Assembly: GCF_030813115.1 (NCBI RefSeq)
Contig: NZ_JAUSTY010000010.1
Coordinates: 62,001-126,000, forward strand
Direction of reading: 5' to 3'
Source: Bacillus horti
GTDB lineage: Bacteria > Bacillota > Bacilli > Caldalkalibacillales > JCM-10596
Length of the DNA stretch: 64,000 nucleotides
Shown piece by piece: positions 1-8,268 of the stretch (its first letter is position 1; the number at the start of each line of letters is the position of its first letter). The position numbers were made by a program, and so were the translations under genes. A model generated the notes under the pieces. It did not search any database. It saw only the letters and a list, made by a program, of their open reading frames with translations, and was not told where the DNA came from.

Positions 1-96
1 AGTGTGACATTCATAAGAAGGAGGCTCAGAAAAGGCGTATGGAAGAAGCTCGTCAGAATACTAGCCAGCAGTCTCAGCAAGGAGAAAGCAAGATGA
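1..96 (+). CDS. paaA: PaaA C-terminal fragment, apparently frameshifted
   Basis: This is the probable 3' end of the catalytic alpha subunit of the phenylacetyl-CoA epoxidase. Frame 3 reads CDIHKKEAQK up to an A4 run at 30-33; frame 1 then reads GVWKKLVRILAS and stops with TGA at 94-96. Joining the two frames, as if one A were removed, restores a Gly-x-Trp motif at the place where I recall PaaA having it near its C-terminus. The restored stop overlaps the paaB start as ATGA. No single frame gives a sensible tail. The frameshift may be real or a base-calling error. The assignment rests mainly on position directly before paaB, because only about 30 residues are visible. Confidence 0.5.
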   Translation, partial: SVTFIRRRLRKGVWKKLVRILASSLSKEKAR

Positions 97-404
97 ACTA
101 TCCTATCTATGAGGTTTTTATTCAGAGGGATGCTAATACAGCATTTGTTCATCAAGGTAGCTTATTAGCACCAAATGAACAGGTAGCTTTGTTTCTAGCA
201 AAAGAGAATTTTACAAGAAGACAGCCCTGCTACAATTTATGGGTTGTTGAGAGAAAACATATTGCTCAGCCATCACCAAACGAGAGAAAGGCCTTAGAAA
301 AGCTAGAGGATAAACAGTACCGTGAAACAAAGGGCTATGGCTATTTAAAGAAAAAATGGCGTAAATATGACCAGGAGCAATTAACAGAAAAGAACTTATT
401 GTAA
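93..404 (+). CDS. paaB: 1,2-phenylacetyl-CoA epoxidase subunit PaaB
   Basis: PaaB is a small non-catalytic subunit of the PaaABC(D)E ring-epoxidising monooxygenase, in which it bridges the PaaA/PaaC dimers. The 103-residue protein starts NYPIYEVFIQRD and carries the family pattern of YEVF, a SLLAPNEQ stretch and LWVVERK. I chose ATG 93 because AAGGAG at 79-84 lies 8 bases upstream and ATGA couples it to the paaA stop. The frame is also open from ATG 39, but that start sits 14 bases from its nearest AGGAGG and adds a Gln/Ser-rich leader probably encoded over the paaA tail. paaC follows within about 30 bases. Confidence 0.9.
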   Translation: MNYPIYEVFIQRDANTAFVHQGSLLAPNEQVALFLAKENFTRRQPCYNLWVVERKHIAQPSPNERKALEKLEDKQYRETKGYGYLKKKWRKYDQEQLTEKNLL

Positions 405-435
405 GTACGTGTATGTAAAAAGGGGGATTAACGTT

Positions 436-1266
436 GTGTTACAAATAGGATCGGCAGAGGAAGCTAAGCAGAATCAAGAATATAGAGCAGCGTTAGTGGC
501 TCTATTATTTCAGCTAGCCGATGATAACTTTCTGGTTGGTTATCGTGGCTCGGAATGGCTCGGGCTGGCCCCTCATTTAGAGGCTGATGTAGCCTTTAGT
601 TCCATAGCACAGGATCATATGGGGCATGCTGCACTATTCTATCAGCTTTTGGAGGAGCTAGGTGAAGGAAAAGCAGATGATTTAGCTCATTTGCGAGAAG
701 CTAGCTCCTTTCAAAATGCTAGATTGGTGGAGCGCTCCAATGGAAAAGGGGACTATATGGAGCATCCTCAGTATGATTGGTGCTATTCGGTGGTTAGACA
801 ATATATATTTGACCTATTTGAGCAGATGAGGATGAATGCGTTACAGCATTCTACTTACCTGCCACTAGCCCAAGCAGCAACTAAGATATCTAGAGAGAAG
901 TATTACCATGTCCTGCATGGAGAAACATGGTTTAAAGAAATGGCTACAACAACAGATGAGGCGCGCTACAGACTTCTTATCGCCCTAGATAAAGTTTGGT
1001 CTGATATAGGTGAGCTTTTCTCGTGGGGACCGCAAGCAGCTAGCATTTGTCAGCACGGATTACTTGACGATGAACAGTTGTTACTTAACACGTTTACTAA
1101 CCAGATGAGTAATATATTTGATGTCGTTCAGATTCCGTGGCCAGGGGATTTACAGCTGAAAGGTAAGGAGCAAAACGGTCGATATGGTCAGCACACAGTA
1201 GACCTAGAGGAAGCCTTGAAAAATATCTCTGAAGTATATCGACAAGATCCAACAGCAGCATGGTAG
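436..1266 (+). CDS. paaC: 1,2-phenylacetyl-CoA epoxidase subunit PaaC
   Basis: PaaC is the structural, ferritin-like partner of PaaA in the phenylacetyl-CoA epoxidase. The 276-residue protein is mainly helical and contains the family stretches FLVGYRGSEW, AQDHMGHA, YSVVRQYIFD and HGETWFKEM. GTG 436 is preferred because AGGGGG at 421-426 lies 9 bases upstream; the frame is also open from GTG 409, which has no site. It ends two codons after TAAW at the paaD junction, so translation is probably coupled. It acts in the cytoplasm with PaaA and PaaB. Confidence 0.92.
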   Translation: MLQIGSAEEAKQNQEYRAALVALLFQLADDNFLVGYRGSEWLGLAPHLEADVAFSSIAQDHMGHAALFYQLLEELGEGKADDLAHLREASSFQNARLVERSNGKGDYMEHPQYDWCYSVVRQYIFDLFEQMRMNALQHSTYLPLAQAATKISREKYYHVLHGETWFKEMATTTDEARYRLLIALDKVWSDIGELFSWGPQAASICQHGLLDDEQLLLNTFTNQMSNIFDVVQIPWPGDLQLKGKEQNGRYGQHTVDLEEALKNISEVYRQDPTAAW

Positions 1267-1275
1267 GTGAAAAGA

Positions 1276-1755
1276 GTGGCTGACATAACAAATGAGCAAG
1301 CGTGGCAATGGCTTGAAGACATTAAAGATCCAGAAATCCCTTCTGTCAGCATAGTTGATATGGGTATGGTGCTTGATGTAGAGACTAAAAGCACAGGGGA
1401 AACAGTCATTTATATGGTTCCAACGTTTGTTGGCTGTCCAGCTCTGGAAATGATTAAAAGGCAGATTATCACTTACTTTACCTCAAAGGAGGTACAGAAG
1501 GTTGAAGTATTCTTTAGCTTTTCTATTCCATGGAGTTCAGCTCATATAACAGAGCGAGGTAGAGAAAATCTAAAAAAGCATGGAATTGCTCCGCCTCCAA
1601 GGGACTTTAAGCTAGGTGATCCATGGACTGTCCAATGTCCTTATTGCCAGTCTAGCAAAACAGTTATAGATAATGTTTTTGGTCCAACTGCGTGTAGAAG
1701 TATTTTATATTGTTCATCCTGTAAAAACCCTTTTGAAGCCATAAAGCCGATATAG
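1276..1755 (+). CDS. paaD: Phenylacetyl-CoA epoxidase maturation protein PaaD
   Basis: PaaD is thought to help insert or mature the metal centre of the epoxidase. The 159-residue protein has an N-terminal MIP18/DUF59 domain (DPEIPSVSIVDMGMV, then FVGCPALEMI) and a C-terminal cysteine cluster: CPYC, a later Cys in FGPTACRS, and CSSC before NPFEAIKP. That cluster looks like a metal site, as is usual for PaaD. GTG 1276 follows AGGTGA at 1265-1270. The frame also opens at GTG 1267, directly after the paaC stop, but that has no site. paaE, the reductase gene that often follows in other clusters, is not here. Confidence 0.92.
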   Translation: MADITNEQAWQWLEDIKDPEIPSVSIVDMGMVLDVETKSTGETVIYMVPTFVGCPALEMIKRQIITYFTSKEVQKVEVFFSFSIPWSSAHITERGRENLKKHGIAPPPRDFKLGDPWTVQCPYCQSSKTVIDNVFGPTACRSILYCSSCKNPFEAIKPI

Positions 1756-1826
1756 ACAGAATACAAAAATAGGAATGCTATTTTACAAACTTTTAGAAGT
1801 ACATGCAGCTTTTTAAAATCTTATTT

Positions 1827-1840
1827 TGAAAGCGTTTTCT
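1827..1840 (+). promoter_or_regulatory. Candidate cre (CcpA) site
   Basis: The 14-mer TGAAAGCGTTTTCT matches the catabolite response element TGWAANCGNTNWCA at 13 of 14 positions, missing only the last base. It lies 17 bases upstream of the aldehyde dehydrogenase start in the only sizeable gap inside the upstream part of the cluster. It fits CcpA-mediated repression of an aromatic catabolic operon, but I have no functional evidence. Confidence 0.55.
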
Positions 1841-1857
1841 AAAAAGGAGGAATCATT

Positions 1858-3357
1858 TTGTTAACTAAAGCAACGGTGAATGTGAAACAAAACTACCAAA
1901 TGTATGTGAATGGTGAATGGGTAGATAGTTTAACTGGTGATACATTTGATACGTATAATCCAGCTACTGGTGAGCATTTAGCTGCGGTAGCTAAAGCTTC
2001 TAAAGAGGACGTAGACAAAGCAGTAGCAGCTGCAAGACATGCGTTTGATCATGGAAGATGGAAAACAACTCCTTTTAATAAGCGAGCTAGAATCTTAAAT
2101 CAAATTGCAGCGATCATGAGAAATAGATTTAATGAGCTAGTTGAGCTAGAGGTATTAAATTCTGGCAAGGCGATTAGTGCTGCACAGGGGCAAGTGATGC
2201 AGGCCATTGAGGATTTTGAGTTTTATGCAGGTGCTATCGTTGCTCGTTCTGGTGAAACGAAGCCTGTTCCACCTGGTTTTTTTAACTATACAACAAAGGA
2301 GCCCGTTGGAGTTTGTGCTCAAATCATTCCTTGGAATTATCCGTTTATGATGGCCGCTTGGAAGGTTGCTCCTGCCCTAGCTGCAGGATGTACGATTGTC
2401 CTTAAACCAGCGAGCCTTACACCAATCACAGCGTTGGTTCTGGCTGAAATTTGTCAGGAGGCAGGTGTTCCAGCTGGAGTCGTTAATGTTGTCACAGGTC
2501 CAGGCTCCACCATTGGCTCTTACTTAGTTGATCATCCAGATGTTAATAAGGTGGCTTTCACTGGAGAAACTGAAACAGGAAAAGATATTATGGCTAAAGC
2601 TTCAGGAACACTGAAAAGAGTCACGCTAGAGCTTGGTGGGAAATCTGCCAATCTTGTTTTTGAGGATGCGGATCTGGATGCTGCTGTAGATGGAGCGTTA
2701 TTTGGCATTTATTTTAATACAGGGCAATCCTGTGAAGCACGATCTAGGTTGTTTATTCATGAAGAGAAGTACGACGCTTTTATGGAAAAGTTTCTAGCAA
2801 AGGTTGAGAGACTTAAGCTAGGGGACCCTTTATCCAAGGGAACACATGTGGGCTCTATTATTTCAGAAAATCAGCTTCAAATTATTGATCAATATGTTCA
2901 GGATGCCATTCAAAATGGTGCTACTTTAGCTTATGGTGGGTACCGCCCTGAGCTGGAGGGCTTAGAGCAGGGTTATTGGTATATGCCGACTGTATTAACA
3001 AATGTAACAAATCAGATGAAGGTCGCACAGGAGGAAATCTTTGGACCTGTCGTTGTTGTGATGACCTTTAAGGATGAGAAGGAAGCGATTCAATTAGCTA
3101 ACGATTCAAAATACGGATTAGCTGCTTCCCTTTGGACAACAGATCATGGGCGTGCTCATCGCGTCTCAGCTGCTTTAGAAGCAGGTGTCATCATGGTAAA
3201 TTGTCCGTTCTCCGCTTTCCCTGGATTGCCGTTTGGTGGGTATAAGCAGTCAGGTTTCGGGAGAGAGCTTTCCATAGAAACGCTAGACTTATATTCAGAA
3301 ACTAAGAGTGTCCTTTCCTATGTCGGAAGCAAGCCTTTAAATCCTTTTGGGATATAG
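1858..3357 (+). CDS. NAD(P)-dependent aldehyde dehydrogenase of the phenylacetate cluster
   Basis: A full-length 499-residue aldehyde dehydrogenase. It has the IPWNYPF motif, the general base Glu258 in LELGGKSA, and the catalytic Cys292 in NTGQSCEA. The TTG start at 1858 is 7 bases after AAGGAGG. In this context it probably oxidises the semialdehyde produced after oxepin-CoA ring opening, the job of the dehydrogenase half of PaaZ, because no fused PaaZ with a MaoC-like hydratase domain is present. It could instead oxidise phenylacetaldehyde; sequence alone does not separate these. A cre-like site lies just upstream. Confidence 0.85.
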   Translation: MLTKATVNVKQNYQMYVNGEWVDSLTGDTFDTYNPATGEHLAAVAKASKEDVDKAVAAARHAFDHGRWKTTPFNKRARILNQIAAIMRNRFNELVELEVLNSGKAISAAQGQVMQAIEDFEFYAGAIVARSGETKPVPPGFFNYTTKEPVGVCAQIIPWNYPFMMAAWKVAPALAAGCTIVLKPASLTPITALVLAEICQEAGVPAGVVNVVTGPGSTIGSYLVDHPDVNKVAFTGETETGKDIMAKASGTLKRVTLELGGKSANLVFEDADLDAAVDGALFGIYFNTGQSCEARSRLFIHEEKYDAFMEKFLAKVERLKLGDPLSKGTHVGSIISENQLQIIDQYVQDAIQNGATLAYGGYRPELEGLEQGYWYMPTVLTNVTNQMKVAQEEIFGPVVVVMTFKDEKEAIQLANDSKYGLAASLWTTDHGRAHRVSAALEAGVIMVNCPFSAFPGLPFGGYKQSGFGRELSIETLDLYSETKSVLSYVGSKPLNPFGI

Positions 3358-3396
3358 TGTTAAATAATAGGCTTTGAAAGGGAAGGTGGATATGAC

Positions 3397-4605
3397 ATGG
3401 GGCTTGAGGAAGTTGTGATTATTGATGCTGTCAGGACACCAATTGGGCGGTACAAAGGGGCTCTAAAGCGTATTCGACCGGATGATTTAGCTGCTTCTGT
3501 CCTTAAGGAGCTCACAGTTAGAAATCCAAGTCTTCCGCTCGAACAAATTGACGATGTGATCATTGGTTGTGCGAATCAAGCGGGAGAAGACAATCGTAAT
3601 ATAGCTAGAATGGCATTGCTTTTAGCCGGATTACCTGTGGAGGTTCCAGGGAGTACTGTAAATCGGCTTTGTGGATCGGGCTTAGATGCTGTTCAATTTG
3701 CAGCTAGGAGCATTGCCAGTGGAGAGGGAGATATCTATATAGCTGGTGGCGCAGAAAGTATGACCCGAGCTCCGTATGTTATGGCTAAAGCCGAGTCAGA
3801 TTTTCAACGTGGTGACCATACGTTGTTTGATACAACTCTTGGCTGGAGGTTTGTTAATAGAAAGCTAGAGCAGCAATACGACACACTGTCGATGCCTGAA
3901 ACAGCAGAGGAGGTAGCTAGGCGCTTCAATATTTCTCGTCAGGAGCAGGATCAGTTTGCTTATTCTAGTCAGCAGCGCTACCAGCAAGCAAATCAAGCAA
4001 ATAAATTTGACCATGAGCGAATGGAGCTGAAATGGAAGGACGGAAAAGGAAAAGAGCATGTTTTTCTAGAAGATGAACATCCAAGAGCAGAAACAACCCT
4101 AGAAAAGCTAGCTACTCTACCACCTTTATTTAAACATGGAACAGTGACAGCAGGGAATGCCTCGGGAATTAATGATGGAGCTGCTGCTGTACTTCTTATG
4201 AGCGCTAAGCGGGCGAAAGAGCTCGGACTAAAGCCTATAGCTAGATATGTAGCATCGGCTGTTGCGGGAGTAGAGCCGAATATTATGGGCATTGGACCTG
4301 TACCAGCCGTTCAAAAAGCATTAGGCCGAGCAGGGCTACATATAGCTGATATAGGTCGAGTAGAGCTCAATGAAGCTTTTGCCGCTCAAGCCATAGCGTG
4401 TATGAGGTTATTAGAGCTTGACCCTCTAAAGGTTAATGTAAATGGTGGAGCTATTGCTTTAGGTCACCCTTTGGGAGCCAGTGGTGCAAGGATTTTAACC
4501 ACACTCATCTATGAGCTTAAGCAAAGTCAGTCACGCTACGGACTAGCAGCGATGTGTATAGGGGTCGGTCAAGGGATAGCAACGATAGTAGAGGCAGTGG
4601 AGTGA
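3397..4605 (+). CDS. paaJ: 3-oxoadipyl-CoA/3-oxo-5,6-didehydrosuberyl-CoA thiolase
   Basis: A 402-residue thiolase (acetyl-CoA acyltransferase). The nucleophile Cys92 is in [11 protein letters not shown], His357 in [10 protein letters not shown] and the second Cys387 in CIGVGQG; the glycine-rich [14 protein letters not shown] segment is also present. In the phenylacetate pathway PaaJ acts twice, first shortening the C8 ring-opened intermediate and then cleaving 3-oxoadipyl-CoA to acetyl-CoA and succinyl-CoA. The ATG follows AAGGTGGA. The PaaJ name comes from cluster context, since thiolases of this class are similar to one another. Confidence 0.88.
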   Translation: MGLEEVVIIDAVRTPIGRYKGALKRIRPDDLAASVLKELTVRNPSLPLEQIDDVIIGCANQAGEDNRNIARMALLLAGLPVEVPGSTVNRLCGSGLDAVQFAARSIASGEGDIYIAGGAESMTRAPYVMAKAESDFQRGDHTLFDTTLGWRFVNRKLEQQYDTLSMPETAEEVARRFNISRQEQDQFAYSSQQRYQQANQANKFDHERMELKWKDGKGKEHVFLEDEHPRAETTLEKLATLPPLFKHGTVTAGNASGINDGAAAVLLMSAKRAKELGLKPIARYVASAVAGVEPNIMGIGPVPAVQKALGRAGLHIADIGRVELNEAFAAQAIACMRLLELDPLKVNVNGGAIALGHPLGASGARILTTLIYELKQSQSRYGLAAMCIGVGQGIATIVEAVE

Positions 4606-4686
4606 GGTATTTAGCAGATTCAGCATAAAAAAGAACAAGAGAAACCTAGTAGAACTTTTAAACTAGATATAAAAGGAGCTGGAAAG

Positions 4687-5463
4687 ATGAAAACTGTTTT
4701 ATTTGAACAGCTTAACCATATTGGCCTGATCACATTGAATCGTCCTGAAGCATTGAATGCTCTAAATTTAAATACTCTTACTGAGCTAGGAGAGCTCTTA
4801 GAGAACATTGAACAGAACAAGGAGCTTCGCGCTATTGTGATTCAAGGAGCTGGCAAAGCATTTTGTGTTGGAGCAGATTTAAAGGAAAGAAGAACACTGA
4901 CAGAAGATGAAGTACGTCGAAATGTACGTAAAATTAGAGACGTATTTGATCAGCTCGAGCGATTACCACAGCCAACGATTGCTGCTCTACACGGCTACGC
5001 CTTTGGTGGTGGACTAGAGCTTGCCCTAGCGTGTGATTTACGGTATGTGGAACAGGATACTCAGCTAGGATTAACTGAGGTTAGCTTGGGTATTATTCCA
5101 GGTGCTGGAGGTACGGTACGCTTAACACAGCTTGTGGGTAAAGCGAAGGCGAAGGAGCTGATTTTACTGGCTGAGCGGATTCATGCTGAACAAGCGCTCA
5201 AGCTAGGGGTTTGTAATGAGGTAGCACAAGAAAGCCAAAGTGTCTTCAAGCTCGCCTTTGAAAAAGCGGAGGAAATCGCTAAATTGGCTCCACTAGCCGT
5301 TATTCAGGCGAAGCACGCTATCAATAAAGGGTACGAGACAGACACACAAGCAGCAATAGATATTGAAGCTAAAGCATATGAAACGCTCATTCCAACAGAG
5401 GATCGTGTAGAGGCATTAGCAGCCTTTAATGAGAAGCGTAGGCCGGTATTTAGAGGAAGATAA
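4687..5463 (+). CDS. paaF: Enoyl-CoA hydratase/isomerase family protein, first PaaF-like copy
   Basis: A 258-residue crotonase-fold protein. Both hydratase glutamates are present, Glu111 in FGGGLELALACD and Glu131 in LTEVSLGIIPGAGGT, and the C-terminus is the usual EKRRPVFRGR. It should hydrate a 2,3-enoyl-CoA such as 2,3-dehydroadipyl-CoA. A second similar hydratase lies at 5808-6581, so one copy may act as the oxepin-CoA hydrolase that replaces the missing PaaZ hydratase half. Which copy does what cannot be read from the sequence. An 80-base gap separates it from the thiolase. Confidence 0.88.
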   Translation: MKTVLFEQLNHIGLITLNRPEALNALNLNTLTELGELLENIEQNKELRAIVIQGAGKAFCVGADLKERRTLTEDEVRRNVRKIRDVFDQLERLPQPTIAALHGYAFGGGLELALACDLRYVEQDTQLGLTEVSLGIIPGAGGTVRLTQLVGKAKAKELILLAERIHAEQALKLGVCNEVAQESQSVFKLAFEKAEEIAKLAPLAVIQAKHAINKGYETDTQAAIDIEAKAYETLIPTEDRVEALAAFNEKRRPVFRGR

Positions 5464-5488
5464 ATATATTAATAATAGGAGGAAAAAC

Positions 5489-5791
5489 ATGGTAAAACTA
5501 ATTGCTTTATATAAGCACCCGGAGAATAAGGAGGAATTTAACGATCATTATTATAACGTACACAGCCCGTTGGCAGGCGCGATGCCAGGCTTGGAAAAAG
5601 TAGAGGTAACAGAGATGTTTGGTTCTCCAGCTGGTGAGAGTAAGTACTACTTACAGGCTGAGCTTTACTTTAAGGATAAAGCTACATTAATGGCTTCGAT
5701 GTCTTCTGCTGAGGGTAAAACAGCGGCTAAGGATTTAATGGGCTTTGCTGGACCTCTTGTGACGATGATGTTTGGCGAAGTGAAGGAATAA
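5489..5791 (+). CDS. EthD-like ferredoxin-fold protein
   Basis: A 100-residue protein of the EthD family (dimeric alpha/beta barrel): it opens MVKLIALYKHPENKEEFNDH, followed by the YYNVHSPLAGAMPGLEKVEV stretch. EthD-like proteins occur in several degradation clusters, but a reaction is rarely established. ATG 5489 follows AGGAGG at 5477-5482; the frame is open further upstream within the hydratase gene, but that is not credible as a start. It sits between two enoyl-CoA hydratases, so it probably serves this pathway, perhaps as a small isomerase, hydrolase or stabilising factor. That role is inference only. Confidence 0.85.
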   Translation: MVKLIALYKHPENKEEFNDHYYNVHSPLAGAMPGLEKVEVTEMFGSPAGESKYYLQAELYFKDKATLMASMSSAEGKTAAKDLMGFAGPLVTMMFGEVKE

Positions 5792-5807
5792 TTGGAGGAG
5801 AAAAGAT

Positions 5808-6581
5808 ATGGCTGAGCCATTACTTATTGAGCAGACGGAAGGTGCTATATGTATTCTTCAGCTTAATCGTCCGAAGGTAATGAACGCTCTGAATCTAGAG
5901 ATTGTCGATCAGCTTGTACATAGATTAGAGCAGCTTCAATATGATGATCAAATACGGTGTATTATACTCACAGGAAATGAGAAGGCTTTTGCTGCAGGCG
6001 GTGATATAGCTGAAATGTCCAAAATGACCTTAATGGAAATGAAGAAAAAAAATCAGTTTTTGCCTTGGGACCGCCTACACCGTTTCAGTAAGCCGTTAAT
6101 AGCCGCTGTTCAGGGCTTTGCTCTTGGTGGTGGCTGTGAGCTTGCTATGAGCTGTGATATGATCGTTGCTTCGGAACGAGCTGTATTTGGGCAGCCTGAA
6201 ATTAATTTGGGTATTATGCCTGGGGCAGGAGGGACACAGCGCCTTACAAAGGCATTCGGTAAGGCAAGGTCCTTTGAGCTTTTACTAACTGGAGACACCT
6301 TTTCCGCAGAGGAAGCGTTTGAGAGAGGGCTTGTCACTAAGCTGGTTCCTCATGAGCTCGTATTGGAGGAAGCGAAGCGATTAGCTAGACAGATCGCCAA
6401 GCAACCCCCGATGTCCGTCATGCTAATTAAAGAAGCTATTTATAAAGCGTTAGATACTCCCCTTCAGCAAGGAATGGATTTTGAAAGAAATGCCTTCTAT
6501 ATGTGCTTTGGAACGGAGGACTGCTCCGAAGGATTGAAAGCGTTTACAGAAAAGAGGAAGCCCTATTTTGAAGGGAGGTAG
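5808..6581 (+). CDS. Enoyl-CoA hydratase family protein, second PaaF-like copy
   Basis: A 257-residue crotonase-superfamily protein. It carries Glu111 in LGGGCELAMSCD and Glu131 in GQPEINLGIMPGAGGTQRL, the two residues of a true hydratase. It resembles the paralogue at 4687-5463 in length and motif positions. It is 16 bases after the EthD gene and 6 bases before paaG, so it is clearly in the same operon. It is a candidate for either the 2,3-dehydroadipyl-CoA hydratase step or the oxepin-CoA hydrolase step of a split PaaZ. The ATG follows GGAGGAG. Confidence 0.88.
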   Translation: MAEPLLIEQTEGAICILQLNRPKVMNALNLEIVDQLVHRLEQLQYDDQIRCIILTGNEKAFAAGGDIAEMSKMTLMEMKKKNQFLPWDRLHRFSKPLIAAVQGFALGGGCELAMSCDMIVASERAVFGQPEINLGIMPGAGGTQRLTKAFGKARSFELLLTGDTFSAEEAFERGLVTKLVPHELVLEEAKRLARQIAKQPPMSVMLIKEAIYKALDTPLQQGMDFERNAFYMCFGTEDCSEGLKAFTEKRKPYFEGR

Positions 6582-6587
6582 AATTTA

Positions 6588-7370
6588 ATGAACCTTGAAA
6601 CAGTAACGTTTACTGTCCATGAAAAGGTTGGTGTCCTTACGCTCAACTGTCCTAATAAGCTTAACGCTTTTACGAAGCAAATGAACGTAGAAATCCTACA
6701 GGTTACTAAAGAAGTAGCTAAGAATGAAGAAATTAGAGCGTTAGTTATTACTGGTGCTGGCAGGGCTTTTTGTGCCGGCGAGGATCTTGGAGCAATTGAA
6801 GCAGGGGAGGCCATACAGCACGGTGAGGTTTTACGTACACGATACAATCCTATGATGCTTGCTTTTTATCAGCTTGAGAAGCCAGTAATTGCAGCGGTCA
6901 ATGGGGCAGCAGCAGGTGCAGGCATGAGCTTGGCCTTAGCTTGTGATTTTCGTATTGCATCAGCAAATGCTAGCTTTATTGAGGCCTTTATCCATATTGG
7001 CTTAGTTCCTGACTCCGGAAGTAGTTATTTTCTACCTCGTATCGTTGGCTTGGCTAAGGCTCTAGAGCTTTCTATTTTAGGAGAAAAGCTCAGCGCTGAA
7101 CAGGCTCAGGAGCTAGGTTTAGTAACGAAAGTAACACAGCAGGAGGAGCTCATGGAACATACTTTAGCCTTTGCAGAACGATTAGCAGATATGCCCACAA
7201 AAGCTATTGGTCAGATCAAACAAACGATATATAAAGGGATAAATAGTTCGTTGACAGAGGCACTTGAAGCGGAAAGCTATGCTCAGGAAATTGCGGGTCA
7301 AACAGAGGATCATCGGGAGGGTATAGCTGCCTTTTTAGAAAAAAGAAAGCCAACTTTTCACGGGAAGTAA
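6588..7370 (+). CDS. paaG: 2-(1,2-epoxy-1,2-dihydrophenyl)acetyl-CoA isomerase
   Basis: PaaG converts the ring-epoxide of phenylacetyl-CoA to oxepin-CoA. The 260-residue crotonase-fold protein lacks the hydratase glutamates (GAGMSLALACD in place of GGGxELA) and instead has Asp142 in GLVPDSGSSYFLPR, which is typical of PaaG-type isomerases. This separates it clearly from the two neighbouring hydratases. The start overlaps the tail of the previous gene's control region: GGGAGG lies in the last codons of the upstream hydratase. Confidence 0.9.
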   Translation: MNLETVTFTVHEKVGVLTLNCPNKLNAFTKQMNVEILQVTKEVAKNEEIRALVITGAGRAFCAGEDLGAIEAGEAIQHGEVLRTRYNPMMLAFYQLEKPVIAAVNGAAAGAGMSLALACDFRIASANASFIEAFIHIGLVPDSGSSYFLPRIVGLAKALELSILGEKLSAEQAQELGLVTKVTQQEELMEHTLAFAERLADMPTKAIGQIKQTIYKGINSSLTEALEAESYAQEIAGQTEDHREGIAAFLEKRKPTFHGK

Positions 7371-7416
7371 TTGGAAATATAAAGATAGAATGGCAGATGT
7401 GAAGGGATGTTGCAGC

Positions 7417-8268
7417 ATGCTCAAGCAGAAACATGAAGTAATGATTATTGGTGCAGGGACGATGGGCAGAGGAATTGCTCAGGTATTTCTACAGGGAGAA
7501 ATGGTAGTTACTCTTATTGACAGCTCCCCCTCTGTTTTGGAGCAAGCCAAACAGGAAATTGGCCAAAGACTAAAGCGTCTTGAAGAAAAAAATAAGCTTT
7601 CCTCTCCTGCTATCCAGCTTATGGAGCGACTTAGCTGCTCAGAGCAAATAGAGGGTCACAAAGCAACACTTATCATTGAGGCGATTATAGAGAATATTGA
7701 CGCAAAAAAACAGCTGTTTATAAAGCTAGATCAGTGCTATCCAGCTCCTGTGATACTGGCCACAAATACATCCTCTTTTTCTATTTCAGAAATGGCTGCT
7801 AGCTTGTCACAGCCTAAGCGAATGCTAGGGATGCATTTCTTTAATCCTGCCCCATTAATGCCTTTAGTGGAGGTAATTGCTGGTATTGATACGGATGAGG
7901 CTACTTTAGAGCAGGCTACAGAGCTGCTACGGTCTATCGAAAAGGAACCGATTGGGGTTAAGGACTCACCAGGTTTTATTGTGAATCGAGTAGCCCGACC
8001 ATTTTATACAGAAGGCTTGAAAATGCTAGGAGAAGGTATAGCTGATGTGACTCAAATCGATGAAATTATGAAGGACGCGGGCTTTCCAATGGGACCTTTT
8101 GAGCTTCAAGACTTAATAGGAATTGATATTAATTTTGCAACAACTTGTACTATATACGAGGCGTATTTTCAGCATCCAAGATTCCGTCCACACCCTTTAC
8201 AGAAACAGATGGTTAAAAGCAATCGATTGGGGAGGAAAACAGGGAGGGGGTTCTATGTCTATGACTGA
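7417..8268 (+). CDS. paaH: 3-hydroxyacyl-CoA dehydrogenase PaaH
   Basis: PaaH oxidises 3-hydroxyadipyl-CoA to 3-oxoadipyl-CoA with NAD. The 283-residue protein has the intact Rossmann loop GAGTMGRGIAQ, the LATNTSSFSIS stretch, the catalytic region MHFFNPAPLMPLVEV and the C-terminal helical domain ending RKTGRGFYVYD. ATG 7417 is preferred to ATG 7390 because GAAGGGA at 7401-7407 is suitably placed and the protein then begins directly before the first beta strand. The 3' end overlaps the start of the next, degenerate dehydrogenase gene. Confidence 0.9.
   Translation: MLKQKHEVMIIGAGTMGRGIAQVFLQGEMVVTLIDSSPSVLEQAKQEIGQRLKRLEEKNKLSSPAIQLMERLSCSEQIEGHKATLIIEAIIENIDAKKQLFIKLDQCYPAPVILATNTSSFSISEMAASLSQPKRMLGMHFFNPAPLMPLVEVIAGIDTDEATLEQATELLRSIEKEPIGVKDSPGFIVNRVARPFYTEGLKMLGEGIADVTQIDEIMKDAGFPMGPFELQDLIGIDINFATTCTIYEAYFQHPRFRPHPLQKQMVKSNRLGRKTGRGFYVYD

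Noticed and set aside
3993-4292. Antisense reading frame of 99 codons inside paaJ
   Set aside because: It lies wholly opposite a well-conserved thiolase gene, has no family motif and no ribosome binding site.
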